Assembly (NCBI GenBank): GCA_017562135.1
Contig: QEYB01000448.1
Coordinates: forward strand, 2,108,001-2,172,000
Reading direction: 5' to 3'
Length of the DNA stretch: 64,000 nt
Source of the DNA: Dipylidium caninum
Taxonomy: Eukaryota; Platyhelminthes; Cestoda; Cyclophyllidea; Dipylidiidae
The notes beneath the pieces are model-generated. The model did not search any database. It was not told the origin of the DNA and was given only the letters and a program-made list of their open reading frames with translations. Positions 28,401-40,660 of the stretch are shown here, in pieces (position 1 is the first letter of the stretch; every line of letters begins with the position of its first letter). Made by a program: the position numbers and the translations under genes.

Positions 28401-31400
28401 AGTTAATTTGAGTTTGAAATTTCTTAACACTTTTCTAAGATGCAAATGGTTGGATTAAAAATTTTGACACTGTTCCCCTTTACCTTTCGAATCAGTAGGC
28501 CTTGTTGCTTCACATCTGCTTGTCATCAGACCATCTCATTTTTTCTTGCAAGACTTGTGCACAACAATGAATAACATTTTGTGCCACGTCTATCACGCAG
28601 TCTCTTTGTCTCCGGACTTTTCTAGCAGATCTCATGAAGCCGTAAGGAGGAAAGTAACGCCCCTAAATGGCACTTGCACCACATGCAACGGGCGCGCGTT
28701 ACGTATGTGTGACGCTGGCGACTGTCAGTGTTGCAATATTCATTTTTTCCTCGGAGGATAAGTCTCCACAGCCTCGTGGTGCAGCACTGGAAGATGCGAA
28801 TTGACTACCTTTGGGTTCCGCATGATCTGTGAAGTAGGGCGGACGCACAGTTCGGTGGAACCTCGTCTGCCTTTTTTGTCTTCCGCCCGCTTCGCTCCAT
28901 CGAAACCGGGGCTTGCGATTTTTGTGCTATTCGGTTTTTCGCCTGCTTCTAGGTCTTAGTCGAGAGCCTCCTCAATGCTATTTTGTGCAACCGCCGCTTT
29001 TTGGCGAGTCGGAGGAATTTTGAGACTAACAAAACGCTTTCGACTTCTAACGAGGCCTTCTCTGCTTTGCGTCGTGGTTACCTGTCCTAAGTATGTCTTT
29101 CCATAGGTTGTTTGATTGTCGTAACCATGGCTTACTTTTCCTGCTTTCGACTTTACACTTCTGGAAACCGAGTTCTTTTATCTTGACTTGTGTCACCTCA
29201 AATTGAGGCGACATTCGCCGTTTGGATTGCAAGTAGATTGTGATGGTTGATTGCAAAGCAAAACATCGGTTTTAGGAATGAGAATTAGGGGTTTGGCAAC
29301 TGAGTGATTGCGGTTTTTGTCGGGAGATAGATTTTACACTTTGTTTCGTTAGCTTAATCAAGGTTTTGTTTCGATCTTAATTTAAAAAAAAAAAAGCGAA
29401 GGAGAAGAAGAAGAAGGAGAAGACGCGCACTTCAGAAGTCTTTTGTTGTATTTACCTCGGAAGGCGCAAGAAGGCGTTGCAAGCACACGAGAAGCTTTGT
29501 TCCGCGGAATGGCAAACGGGGGAGCCTTGAAGAAAAAAAAGGCCAGTGTGGTCAAAATCCCTTTCTCGCACTTTCGTTGTGATGAGTTCCCGCTGGAAAA
29601 ACTCAACGATCTGGGGGTCAGTCCAGTTGAAGTCGCTGCGCCTCACCTCAACGAAGGCACTGGGAGAGAAGACCGTCCAAAGCAGAGCAGTTCCCATGCG
29701 AATCACATGCATGCACTGAGAGGAAAACTAAAAAGAAAAGCTTAACTGTCAAGAAAGTCGTTTTATGCGCCCTCACCGACTCGAGGAAGTTCACTTGGTG
29801 CGAGGCAAGGAAATTCGTCCACTTCTGGGAAGACTCATCACGGGGGCCGAAAAGCGGGTTGTTTGGAGCAGCGTTGATCGGAGGGGGTCGTGGGTGAGGC
29901 GAGACGAAGCAGCCAGTCCAGACGGCGTCAAAGGCAAAGATCGATGGGAAAAAAATCAGACTATGCTGCCAGTCTAGTGGGATTTTCAAGAAGGAATGCT
30001 GCACTGTGAACTTTTGCCAAACAACTAGACGATCACTTCAAACGCCTACGTTCAACGACTCGTCAAGCTGAGCGATGCAGTCACTTCAAGCGAAGCCGCA
30101 CACGTCTGTGGCCACTCGGCAAAGCGGTGAGGTCGGGGTCGGGACGCTCCGACGCCTCCGCCGTGTGGCCATGCTGCTGCTGCTGCTCTCCCGCAAATTA
30201 CAAACTTTTTGTGACGCCAATGACGTCAAATCACACTTAGTTGAGCTTTTTGATGGCAAAGATGGGAAGTTTCATGAACGTGGAATGAGGGCTCTGACTG
30301 AACGATGTCAAAGCTCATCGACACAAAATGTGAAGTACCCAATCGAAGAAAGATGTATTTTTAGGCAAAATTTTGCGTTTCCATTCTCACTTAAAGTCCG
30401 CAATCACTCTGTTGCCAGCCAAATGCGCCACCACCGGCAGCAGCAGCAGCAGCAACAGCAGCAGGATCCGCCCGTGCATTATCGCACGACTCCCCCCGCA
30501 TACTTCTTGTCTGCGCGTTCGTGCGCGCACCCACCTGATTTATGCACTGCTGGTCCCGTTGCTGCTGCTGCTTTTTCGGCTTCTGCTACTGCCGCCAATG
30601 CGAGTGTCGGTGTGTTCTTGTTCGTGCGTCAATACGCCACCCACACCCGTGCGGCCGCAGTTGGTGCCTGCGCGTGCCGAAGGCCCTGGCCCCCACCCTG
30701 CCCCTCACCTCGCCTCCCCACCTCTCCCAGCCCCCACTTCTCCTCCCTCTCTCCTTCTTCCCCTCCTCCTCCGTCGTCCCCGGGTCGATACTGGCCTGGG
30801 CGTTGCACCCCGCCTGGCCCCCTTTCCGCGCGCCCACCCGCTCCGCCGTCAGTCTGCCTCTCCTGGGCTGCGTCCCGCTGTGGGCGCGGCACGCCAGTCC
30901 ACAAATTGCCCCGCAGCTCGTCACTCCCGCCCCACGGCGCCCTTATCCCCTCGCTTAACGGCCCGCCTCCACTCTATCCTCCTTTCGTCCAACCTCAACA
31001 CACACACACACACACACACACGTCTGTTAGCCATGCCACCTTCCGGCCGGGCATCAACGAAACGCTCTAATTAACCGGATAGAAAAAAATCGACACATCT
31101 ATTATTAATGCTTGTCTCTTTGGAAAATGAGGAGGCAAATTGCAGTAAAATTTTGCCCCTCTCAGCTTCTTATGCAATGCTGCTGTCGCAAAGGTGATCG
31201 CCCAACTTGGAGATGTCGCGGCGAAGTTGGACGTCTTTATGCGTACCATCGCGGTGCAGACGAGTTATGAGGAGCAGTTGTGGAGGTGACAACAATCTCA
31301 AATTCCCGAATCAAGTCGGACATTTCGTTCGCGTTCTGCGAATAGACGCCTCTTTGCCATAATTCTTTTTGTAGTGCGAGATAAATGAAGGTGCTTGGTT

Positions 31401-33523
31401 TTCGTTAGCATCTCTTACTCTATTTCATTCAATTTAAAACAATTGCCACCGCTCCTACGCTTATTTTGTTTAGAAGAGCGTCCTACTTGAATGGAGGGGA
31501 AATCTGCATAAACGAAGCCCTACTACCTCAGGGCTTCATCTGTGGTATCCACTTTTTTTGACGGGTGGGTGCATCCTCGAGTCCGCCTCACCGGACAGGG
31601 GCTGACCACCATTCAATTGCTAAACCTTGTCGAAGCCGACGTTATCATCAGGCAAATTAATCGTTAGGCATCAGCACCCACCGTCCCCGCCATCGGCGCC
31701 ACGAGAGACTCGATCTGCTCCCCTCCACTCTTGTCATGCCCTCCTGGCCTTCTTAATTGCCGCACGAATCCCCCCTTTCGAAGGCCTTTTCCGAAGTCCC
31801 GCCAGGGCCCTCCAACCTCCCCGTTGGTTCTTTTTAAGGTGTTCATTCTTACCCAATGATCTCACGCCGTTGACGCTTTTTTTGCAGCTTAACTCCTTGC
31901 TAATGCGGTGGAGACGGGGTAAACTGTGTTATTTTCTCTAAGATATCTACTAACTCGTAATGCCCTCATTCCGCCACGAAATTGCATAGTCTTCACTGGT
32001 CCCTGGTCTCAGGCTGTGAGCCTGGTAGATCAAAAGCAGAGTCCAAATTATCCATTTTTGATCCAAGTTGGATGGAACAGACATTTGGGCGGTGAATGCT
32101 CTCCGAATGTCTACCGCCGCACCCAAGGTCGTCCCCCCAAGTGTTGTCATCTGTCTGTCCCCCTGTAGGGCATCCGCGTTGGCGATCAGGTGACCCGCTT
32201 CGGCCCCGTTCTCGCCTCCACCTTCACCGGTCTGCACGCCGTCGCAACGGTGGTCAAATCGACCGAGGCCAAGGTAGCCTTTTTCTGCCCCTCCTCTCTC
32301 CTCCTCCTCCTCCATTTCGCCTCCTGGTTTGTGTTCATTTGAGTCGGGATGGTGTCGCAGATTCTCTGTCTGAGGGGGGGGGAGAACCCAGACTGACCGC
32401 GAGGAGGCGGTTGTGCACAGATCAACTTCCCTGGTCGGCTTTACGGAGAGGAGTACCTTTCCAGGGGGGATTATTTGTATGCGCGTCTTTGTCCTTTCAC
32501 AACTTAATTTCCAGAAATGAGTATTTAGCGACACAATGAAGGAAGTCGTCGATTTGGTTGCGGGCCTCCGTTCTGACAGCGTAAATTAGAGTCTATGCGA
32601 AGCGACGCCGGGAGGCAGAATGATGATAAAACTCGTGGGATGATGGCAGCATGGGGAACTGAAAAGTTTTTGCCCGGCCATAAAACTGGAGCATTAGAAG
32701 GACTTGAAGGCTCATATCGTTGCAAAGTGTGGCTCCACCAACAAGCTGGATAGTTGATTCACGCGAAAACCTTCCCTAGACCAGCGGAACGACGAGTTGC
32801 CCAAGGCCAGAATCGCCCGCATATTTCGGCCAGCCTCGCGGGTGAGGGTTTGTGCCAACTCAAACGAAATGGTCGCCCTCACTTGGCCATCGCCAAGGAC
32901 TTCTACCCAGGCAACTACGCCACCACAACTTTCGTCTCGTCTGAGCGAGGAGAGGACCCCCTCCCCCGCCCCAGTCTCTTCCATCCTTGGGATTTCCGCC
33001 CAAGAGAGTCTGATGGAATGACCACCTACTGCCTACTTCAATTCATGAAATTCGGACTGTTTTTCCGTTCGTGTAACGCCCTTGGCGGGGTGTGGAGATA
33101 AAATGAATTTGTTTACTTTATAAGAGAAATAAACATTTGAAGCACATTTCCGCCAGACTGCTTCATCTCCTCACCTTTTTAGGGTGCGATTCCAGTGACA
33201 CTTCTGAGGAACAGCGGGAGTTCCACATCGACCGTGCATGTGATCTTGTACAAACCGGAGGGAGCCAAAAATCTTGGGTAAGCAACTTGAGAAAACCTCG
33301 TCTCCCCGCAAAATTTGGGGGATTGTTTAATTTCTGCGTGTTCTTGCACCCTCCTGCCTGTGGCCGAACCTTGGTGGGGAGACCCGAAGGGGTCTGGAGT
33401 AGGCCACCATCCCTTGGCTCCTCCGCCGCAAGCTATTAAGAACCACTTCTCCGTGGTGACGCCGAATTACTCGCCATTAACCTGCCTCTCTTTTCCAGAT
33501 TCCACGTTGTTCCACTTGCCTGA
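25486..33523 (+). CDS. PSMD9: PSMD9 / p27 (Nas2-type) proteasome assembly chaperone
   Basis: Assembly chaperone for the 19S base of the 26S proteasome. Exons 25486-25587, 26224-26326, 27468-27664, 32169-32273, 33183-33277 and 33499-33523 join in frame for 208 residues (human 223). The N-terminal coiled-coil domain runs from MSDSSAD through ELERKKQQIVDEI to the conserved GPLLDAEGFPRSDIDVVAVR and TARNRIICLNTDHSAVM (human [20 protein letters not shown]). A linker is followed by a PDZ domain beginning SPADRAGIRVGDQVTRFG, and the protein ends LGFHVVPLA, like human LGCNIIPLQR. The start was chosen by likeness to human MSDEEA; the frame is open upstream to an ATG at 25300, which would add 62 residues. 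The gene begins 580 bp after the HMGXB4-like stop on the same strand. Intron 3 is 4.5 kb, far larger than the others. Confidence 0.92.
29363..29846. repeat. Dispersed repeat, copy A
   Basis: About 480 bp, closely similar to 40189-40660, in the same orientation. It includes a purine-rich head with a 12-A run at 29384-29395 and GAAGAAGAAG, a middle part (GATCTGGGGGTCAGTCCAG), and a nearly identical end (from CATGCATGCACTGAGAGG to AGACTCATCACGGG). It lies in intron 3 of the PSMD9-like gene. No terminal repeats or transposase were recognised; a non-autonomous element or a duplicated segment are both possible. Confidence 0.85.
30438..30464. repeat. CAG-type trinucleotide repeat
   Basis: An interrupted (CAG)n run with one CAA, inside PSMD9 intron 3. 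A CTG run lies nearby at about 30173-30187. Confidence 0.85.
30999..31021. repeat. (CA)n microsatellite
   Basis: A 23-base perfect CA run at the end of a C/T-rich, low-complexity tract (30680-31000) within PSMD9 intron 3. Confidence 0.95.
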
Positions 33524-35172
33524 AGGCCTCCTCTCATCCCTCGCCCTCGCATGCCCCAGCCTGCAAGGGACTAGGATTTACCGGTTCTCCTCTTTTCTAC
33601 TGATTAGAGCCAAACAGTTGTGCTTTTGTTTGTTGCTCCTTGCACTTTCCTAAAAGGTTTGGGCGGCAATTTGCTACTCTGTGGGGAATGTGAGGAGAGG
33701 CGGTTGCAGTGGAACTTCTGGTACGACGTCCAAATACAGCACGGGTTTAAGTCGCATAGTTAGTAACGACTATCTCAAAAGTGATATGCATCTACTGGCG
33801 TCGTTGTGTCCGAAAGAAGGCCGCACGCTCGTCCCCGCCACATTGGAGTTCGTTGGGTACCTCACCGAAAGCGGACCCGTGGGAAGTAGAAGGCGGCGTT
33901 TGCGGGTATGTAAGGGGCGGAAGAGGAGAAGACAGGAAACGTGATAAAACTGCCATCAAGATGGCTGGATTGGGTTGTTGGGATTTGAAGGGGGAGAAGT
34001 GTGCAAGTGTGTTTTGCGGAAGGCAAAAGAGTTGAAATGGGGTTATGTTAGCTGAGGTGAGGCGGTCCCCGAACTCTCGGCGCTCTGGTTATTCTTCAGC
34101 TCCGTTATGCCCTTACGCCTCGCCTCTAGAACGTTGTCTCGATACTCCCCATCACGTCCGTGGGAGTGGACGTTTCTTTGGTCGCCAAGAGGGGGAGTGT
34201 TCCACTTCAGCTGCGCATTCCTTTCTGTGTCCCCTTGACTCGCTTCCATTGCCTTTGGTCTATCGCCTCATGGGGCGGTGCTTCTCGGCCGCGCACTCTA
34301 AATCTTACGTCGCCCGATCGGTCCACACCGCCGCAATCAGCATCATATTCACTGACAGAACCGCCTCAGAGGAAGGATCAGAACGACTGACAGGATCTGC
34401 CAGCATGCAACGCTTCAGTTTAAAGTCGGGAGTCCGCCCCTCATGCGGGCTCTGGGTGTCTCTGCTTCTCGTCTGAAAAGGTGTCACACTTATTCATGGC
34501 ACAAGATCTTGGCGGTGCCCACGAGGCTGGCCGTCTGCTTTTCGGCTCGTGGCAACAAATTCAACAGCGAGTGGCACTGAAACGTTGCCGTTACTGATAA
34601 GACTTGAGTACCACGCTCGAGTGGAAGGCTTCCTCGGCAATGAGGCGGTGATTAATGGCCAAAATAACAAATCTCGCCTGTGTGTGGAGGCATAGGTCAC
34701 AGCCGAGATTAACAGGCGGATGTGAACCCACTCGAATGCATTAATTAGTTGGACCCGGCGTGTGGCAGTGCGTGAATGGCCGCTCCGGACTGTGGGGGGT
34801 GCGCGGCCTAGTCGCGAGGACGCCAAGTTTTCTGCCCATTTCGTCATGTGAACGGGAGAATTCTCCTTCTCTGAGCCCCCTATGGTGCTCACGCGGAGGG
34901 GCTTGATGCAATATTCCACAACGTTCCCTTCCAGGGTGGCGCGGACGTGAGCTCATTTACTATTTCACCACATTAAATGTGTAGATACACGTGGGTGTGT
35001 GGCAGTTCAGAAGCAACTGCATCATTACACGGTGACGAGCAGAACGCGGGCGGTGATCGCGTCGCGCAGATGGCTGATCATGTTCCGGGCCTTGCGCGTT
35101 GTCGTGGCGTCACGCGCCGAGAGAACACAAACGCCCAGCGACCTCGGCCCATGTGGCCGTGCGCCGCAGCGG

Positions 35173-35486
35173 CCAATCAGGCCGACGCCGCAGCCCCATT
35201 GGCCATTGGACATTGGCCGGCTGCGTCCGCACGTGCCGTGGGCCGCGGCCTCCTGCCCGCCCGTCTTGGGCGGCGGCGGCCCCCAAAAATGTGTCGATGG
35301 AACTACGAGACGCGTCTCCGCCCGGGACTCCTACCACGAACCCCACGACTGCCGATGCTCTCGGCGTCATCGCCACTCTCGACCCTCGGGAGGGGCGCGT
35401 GTCGGCTCGGTGCGACTGTAATTCTGCCGGGATAGCACAGACCAGATTTTGCACTTTATAACGCCCCTCACGAAAAGAGTATAAAT
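35173..35486 (+). promoter_or_regulatory. Possible promoter: CCAAT boxes and TATA box
   Basis: One CCAAT (35173-35177) and three ATTGG (reverse CCAAT) at 35198, 35205 and 35212, spaced exactly 7 nt apart, lie in CpG-rich DNA. TATAAAT follows at 35480-35486. An ATG at 35501 opens only a short frame, so no downstream gene can be named. Confidence 0.3.
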
Positions 35487-38063
35487 GCAAAATATCTGGT
35501 TATGAGTTTCCGCAGAAGAACTACATCAATCGACGGTTTGTATTTCCCCTTTTTCTCTTTCATTGCTCCTCACCGCGCTCATGTCTCCCTGAAATGGCGT
35601 ATGTCGTGGCTAAACATCCACGCTCGTTAAAGTCGATACGGAAGGCGAAGGTGCCTCCTTTGCTGCCTTCTCCCCTCCATTTAAACGACCATTTCCTCCC
35701 TTCATTGAATATTTTCGTTCTGCGATTTGCATCACTCGGGGCACAACCTCCCTCCGCAGTTTCTCCGGTGCCATTGCCGTTTTCCTCAGTGGTTTGAAGG
35801 TGTTTTTGTCGATTCCCCTCCTGTGAGGATCATCTTTCGGATGACCGACACTCACCTGAGTCTCACCATTAGATGTATACCGCGACCTACGCGCGAAGGT
35901 TCGGTGCTAAGACCTCTTTTTAATCATAATGAGCGCATCCCGAGGAAAATCCCACTGTAGATTATCACCACTGACTACGGCCTGGACAAGTGCGCCTCTT
36001 ACGCGTCTTTGTGAATGTCTTGCCTTAGCAGCGCAGTCAGCCAGCGTGCTGGCCTAGTTGCCCCATAGAACGGGGAAGAAAACGAGATCTTAACTTTTGG
36101 CTCCTCCTCCCTTTGCCTGGATACTTTCACTCCTGGGCGGGATTAAGCAACACTGCAAGTCCACTTAAGGCGTCTTAGGCTTTAAGAGGCGAGTAGAATG
36201 ACAACTTTGCGGACAAGGTCGCATTTCTCCTTTGTTCTCAACTCCTCCGTTTATGTTGGCCACTTGAAGGAGTGGTAGTACTGAGGGAGGGCGCGCTCCG
36301 CCTTCCGCTGCCAGCGTAATCCGCACCCACTTGCGCATCTCCTCGCACGACAAGCTGCTACTTTTCGTCCTAATCGGTTTCGGACTCCGGAAGTGCACAT
36401 AGTGGGACTGGTGGAGCAGGAGACGGAAAATTACTACCATTTATAATATTGCGCCTAGATAGCCTGCGATGACTGGCTGCGACGCGGGCCTCCTCGCCTC
36501 GCCCGCTCCACATGCCTCAGCCGCGGCACCCGCCCATGTGGGCGAGGAGACCGGAGTTGGCAAGTGAAAGTCCCGCGTAATCTGAACAAGGCTGAAACCT
36601 GGTGGACATTAAATCAACTTGGCGACCAGGCAAATTGCCGGAGTGGCTAATTCTCAGCCCACTCCCGCCGACGCATCAGACACGTTGGCCGGTGCTTCCG
36701 AAGCACGTTTGGCAAACACAGACTCCGCAAGCGGTAGCAATGGGCATTGAGAAGCCGACTCCTCCCCTTCTCAACGCTTGTATGGTGCTTGAAGACCTCC
36801 ACACCCACGCACTGGGGCCGTGAGCGCCGCAAAGGTTTGGCCCCAAGGCCAGGACGCCCGGAACTATAATTGCTGAGAGGAGCACTTCATTTGCTTGCCG
36901 GCTTTTCTGAAGGCGACCCAACAAGGCATTCGGGGTAGGCTTCGTCGCCAGCGGGGCAATTCATATTTGCCCCAGCTCCTCTCTCCTACCCCCTCACAGG
37001 TGACTGCGGGCGCATTCGAGGCAGCGCTTGCATTTTGACCAACTTCCCCTCTTTCAAGGAGTTATTCGAGCTTAGATGCCGATTCGCCAGGGGACCCTCT
37101 CACAAGAAGCCACTTTGGACCTTGTAGGCAATGGAGTGTTCGAGCTCTGATGACTGCCAGCCGATCAAGGCCTCAAAAGCGACTGAATTCTGCCTTCCGG
37201 CGAGGCGCGCGGTGATAAGCTGGTCCAACCGGTGGCCAGTGTTTCGCTGGCAGGCGCCGAAGTATGTGGTTTCCCACGCCATCGGAGGTTTGTTTAAGTG
37301 ACTGTTCCTCTTTACTTGAGATAATTGGGGTTAAGCTCGGACTGGCGGGGAACACACACGGCCCCACCGAGCGCGCGGTTCACGGAACAAGTTAACATTC
37401 CCCTCCCAGATCAATCAACCACCCCGAGAACTGGTACTTTTGTGATAGCTTGCTGCTGCGTGTGGTTTATTTCTTTGTACTGCACAATGCGGTGATTAAC
37501 CGCCGCCCCACCAGCCACGGAGGGGAGGGGGTGGCGGGAAGCGGGGCACTGGTTAGGCACGCGCACACACACACGCACACCCGCGTGCAAAATGCGCTTG
37601 TCCGAAAACGGTTTTATGCGTGTCACTTTGCCCTCCTTTCATCTGCCAGGCCGGTGTAATTGCTTCCCCCCCCCCACCGCCACCGCCACCCCAAACCCAC
37701 AGCCCACCCCGTCACTTGTGGACGAGGCCGCGGTATTCCACCTCTTACACAATAATTTGCATGGAGAGCGGAGGCAGCGCCCCTCCGCGTGCAACCCCTG
37801 AGACGCCGGGGGCCCTCGGTTCCGCCGCATGTGCCGACGAGCACACCATCGGCAGCGGTCTATTCGCAAGTTCAAAGTCCGCGGCAAAATGTGCCCCGGA
37901 TGTGGCGAACACTCGCGAGATGGCGTTTTCTCGGGCACAAACGCGAGTGAGAGACCACCGCCTCGGGGCAAGGTGAAAACGGATGTTCTCCGCTTGAGCG
38001 ACATTTTTTGTGGACTTCCTCTTTCACTGGTCCCGCACTTGGCGTCGGACGCCACGCCACGCC

Positions 38064-38082
38064 GAGGCGAGGCGAGGCGAGC
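38064..38082. repeat. (GAGGC)n short tandem repeat
   Basis: Nearly four copies of GAGGC in GC-rich spacer DNA. Confidence 0.8.
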
Positions 38083-39890
38083 GCCTCCGGTGGTGCCAAC
38101 GGGAAGTGTGGCGCGTGTCGGTGTGGTAAACTGCATTCCGAGCGATCAAATGCCGGAAGCCACGTTGAGCGGACACACCGGTCAACGGCAGTTGCCATCT
38201 TTCAGGCGTTAAAAGGCCATGTTTCCCTGTGTGGGCAAAAATCCATTTCAGTGGCATTCAAAAGAGGTAATAAATATCTGAAGGAGGGTTTCAACGCAGT
38301 TTTGAGCATCAGAGGGAAACGCCGCGTCACGGGCGAATCGCACTGCTCCTGTCGCCAAATAAGAGAGGCCGTCCGAGTGTCCACTTCCGCTTCCATCAAG
38401 GCAAAGGTGTCTCCTTCGTGGACCAGTGCTGAGACAAACATGCAAATCGCTCGATTTGGACCGTACAGCCATGTCTACCGCCACCGCCAGCAGAGGGAAG
38501 GGGGAAAACGAAGTGGAAAAACGTTGTGAAGAAGCGTTACGTGACCAACAGCGTCGCGTCCGTAGATGCTGTAGAATCAGGAAGAAACGGGTGTGGAAAG
38601 TTCCACATTCTCCCTTCATGACCAAGATTATTATTACCTACGGCTGCCAAAGTCAGTCGAAACCGGCGGCTACTTCAGATGCGGGAACGCGTCAGGAGCG
38701 GAGACGAGACGCTGGGCGCAAGAGGCTGGGGTCTCAGTCCATCAACGAGTCCTCATGCGCTCCTGCCTCCAGTCCACTTGGCTAGTGGGTTGCGACGAGG
38801 AGAAGGGAGCTGCGGCGTCAAGGCGTGGCGATGGGAGGTGTCGCGGGAGGAGGATCAGGCGGACGAGGTGTTACTTCGAATCCCACCCCGAGTGGCAGCC
38901 TTAGTGCGGCGCGGCATGCCTCAAGAGGTCGTCCATGCTGGCGGTGGCGGAGGGCGTTCCTGCATTCTGCGAGGCGGACATTCTAGTGAACAAACTAACG
39001 GGGAAAAGGGAGGAGCAATGAAACGGACGAGTGGGGAGTGAGAGCAAAGACAGCCAAAGCCTCGTACACCCAGCCCCGTACACTCGTGGGGCTCCTCACG
39101 ATGGGAGCCTAGCAACCTCACGTCCGCCACTGACGCCTTCCAATCAGGCCTTCGGTTCGGTCGACGCTGGAGCAGCGGCCAACAATTCAGGTGTGGAGTC
39201 GCCTTCCAAACAATGCCTCGAAGTGAGAATTGCAGCGCACAAACTACCGGTACCCGCGGGGACTGTGTTTCTTCCTTTGCACTTTTCCTCTTTCGACGAA
39301 TGCTCCCCTCACAGGGGGGACGAAAGGACTCGAAATGCTTTTCAACTCGGACTGTATGTGCACGGTCCGCGGCTAGGCGTGTGAGCCCAGCCGAAATGAC
39401 TACTCGTAGAGTTTCTTTCCAAGAGACCGTTTGAAGAACAAGGTGGGTTCCAGCCGAATACGGGTTTAGCCAAGGAATAAGCTCCATCGCCGTGCCACAA
39501 ATAACACAGTCGAGCACGAACTGGTGACTGCATTGTTCCGCTTTTTTAATTAAAGTCCTTCGCGTTCGCGCGATGGGCGTCGCCCACACCTCTCTCCACC
39601 AGCCTCAGCGGCAGGACTCGGGTCCGGAAGTGAGCCGAGAGAGCCGGACCCTCTCCTCCCACCCCCTTTCACCGCCGTTTCCCCCCCCTTCCCACCTAAC
39701 CAGTGCAGATTTGGGACGAAGAATGGCCTAACTCAGGGCGGGGGATGATGTGACCTCGTCGGCGCGATGTGTGCACTGGTCCCCTGGACTGTGCTTTCAG
39801 CAACGAACCATCCACCCTCAACTTCTGACCTGACCTGGCCGGCATTGCAGAATCGGGCGCTGGCGTCTCACCGCCGGGGCGGCGCCGCCG

Positions 39891-39913
39891 CCCGCTCGCC
39901 CGCTCGCCCGCCC
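39891..39913. repeat. CCCGCTCG short tandem repeat
   Basis: Nearly three units of an 8-base CCCGCTCG motif in GC-rich spacer DNA. Confidence 0.75.
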
Positions 39914-40188
39914 CCCTCGCGTATCAGCAGAGGCGCGTTGTTCTCTCGCCCCCCGCGTCAGCTCTTCCTCGCCCAGGCAAGACTTACGGTAGGACGCCTC
40001 CCTGCCTAACCGGGTCAGCAGAACCTGTGGACCAGAGTATCACCGCTAACCAACAAAAGGCAAAGAGAGATGGGTTTTGCACTCGCATTTGTTTCGTTAA
40101 TGGGTCAGAGCGCCTAACCTCTATTGTTATCTCACTTTTTACACTTTTATCTTTCATTTAGTAGAAAATTTCATCCTTTATTTCGGTT

Positions 40189-40660
40189 GTTTTGTTTCGA
40201 TTCCATTTTAAAAATGGAAGAAAAAGAAGGAGAAGAAGAAGACGCGCACTTCAGACCTCTTTTGTTGTATTTACTTCGGAAGGCGCAAGACGGCATTGCA
40301 AGCACACGAGAAGCTTTATTCCGTAAATGGAAACGAGGGGCCTTGAAGAAAGAAGGCCAGGGTCGTCAAAATTCCTTTCTCGGATTTCGTTGTGATGAGT
40401 TTCCGCTGGAAAATGCTCAACGATCTGGGGGTCAGTCCAGTTGAAGTCGCTGCGCCTCACCTCAACGAAGGCAACTGTGGAAGAAGATCGTGTAAAGCAG
40501 AACAGTTCCCATGCGAATCGCATGCATGCACTGAGAGGAAAACTAAAAAGAAAAGCTTAACTGTCAAGAAAGTCGTTTTATGCGCCCCTCACCGACTCGA
40601 GGAAGTTCACTTGGTGCGAGGCAAGGAAATTCGTCCACTTCTGGGAAGACTCATCACGGG
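40189..40660. repeat. Dispersed repeat, copy B
   Basis: The second copy of the element at 29363-29846, direct orientation, about 10.8 kb downstream. Similarity begins at GTTTTGTTTCGA and ends at CATCACGGG. The 3' half is almost identical, and the 5' half carries small indels that break any shared reading frame. The sharp right edge at CATCACGGG in both copies suggests a real element boundary. Confidence 0.85.

Larger units (their letters stand above)
33524..40188. other. GC-rich stretch with no recognisable gene
   Basis: Many overlapping open frames occur on both strands, but this DNA is GC- and CpG-rich, so stops are sparse. None shows a domain, and none has a partner exon that I could join. 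It includes a CCAAT/TATA cluster at 35173-35486 and short GC-rich tandem repeats at 38064-38082 and 39891-39913. The first few hundred bases should be the PSMD9 3' UTR. Confidence 0.5.

Noticed and set aside
29452..29745. Open frames on both strands of dispersed repeat copy A, considered as a gene
   Set aside because: The matching frames in copy B are broken by indels and diverge at both ends, so no shared protein is supported; treated as a repeat.
30075..31070. 331-codon open frame on the plus strand
   Set aside because: Open in all three plus frames and part of the minus strand through a C/T-rich, stop-poor tract with CAG and CA repeats. The translation is low-complexity and it lies in PSMD9 intron 3.
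33662..33696. Alternative last exon of PSMD9 (reading GFGRQFATLWGM)
   Set aside because: The exon at 33499-33523 gives LGFHVVPLA, which matches the conserved PSMD9 C-terminus, and it is nearer.
34977..35461. Overlapping 120-152-codon frames in CpG-rich DNA
   Set aside because: Open in several frames at once on both strands, with no domain; this is explained by high GC content.
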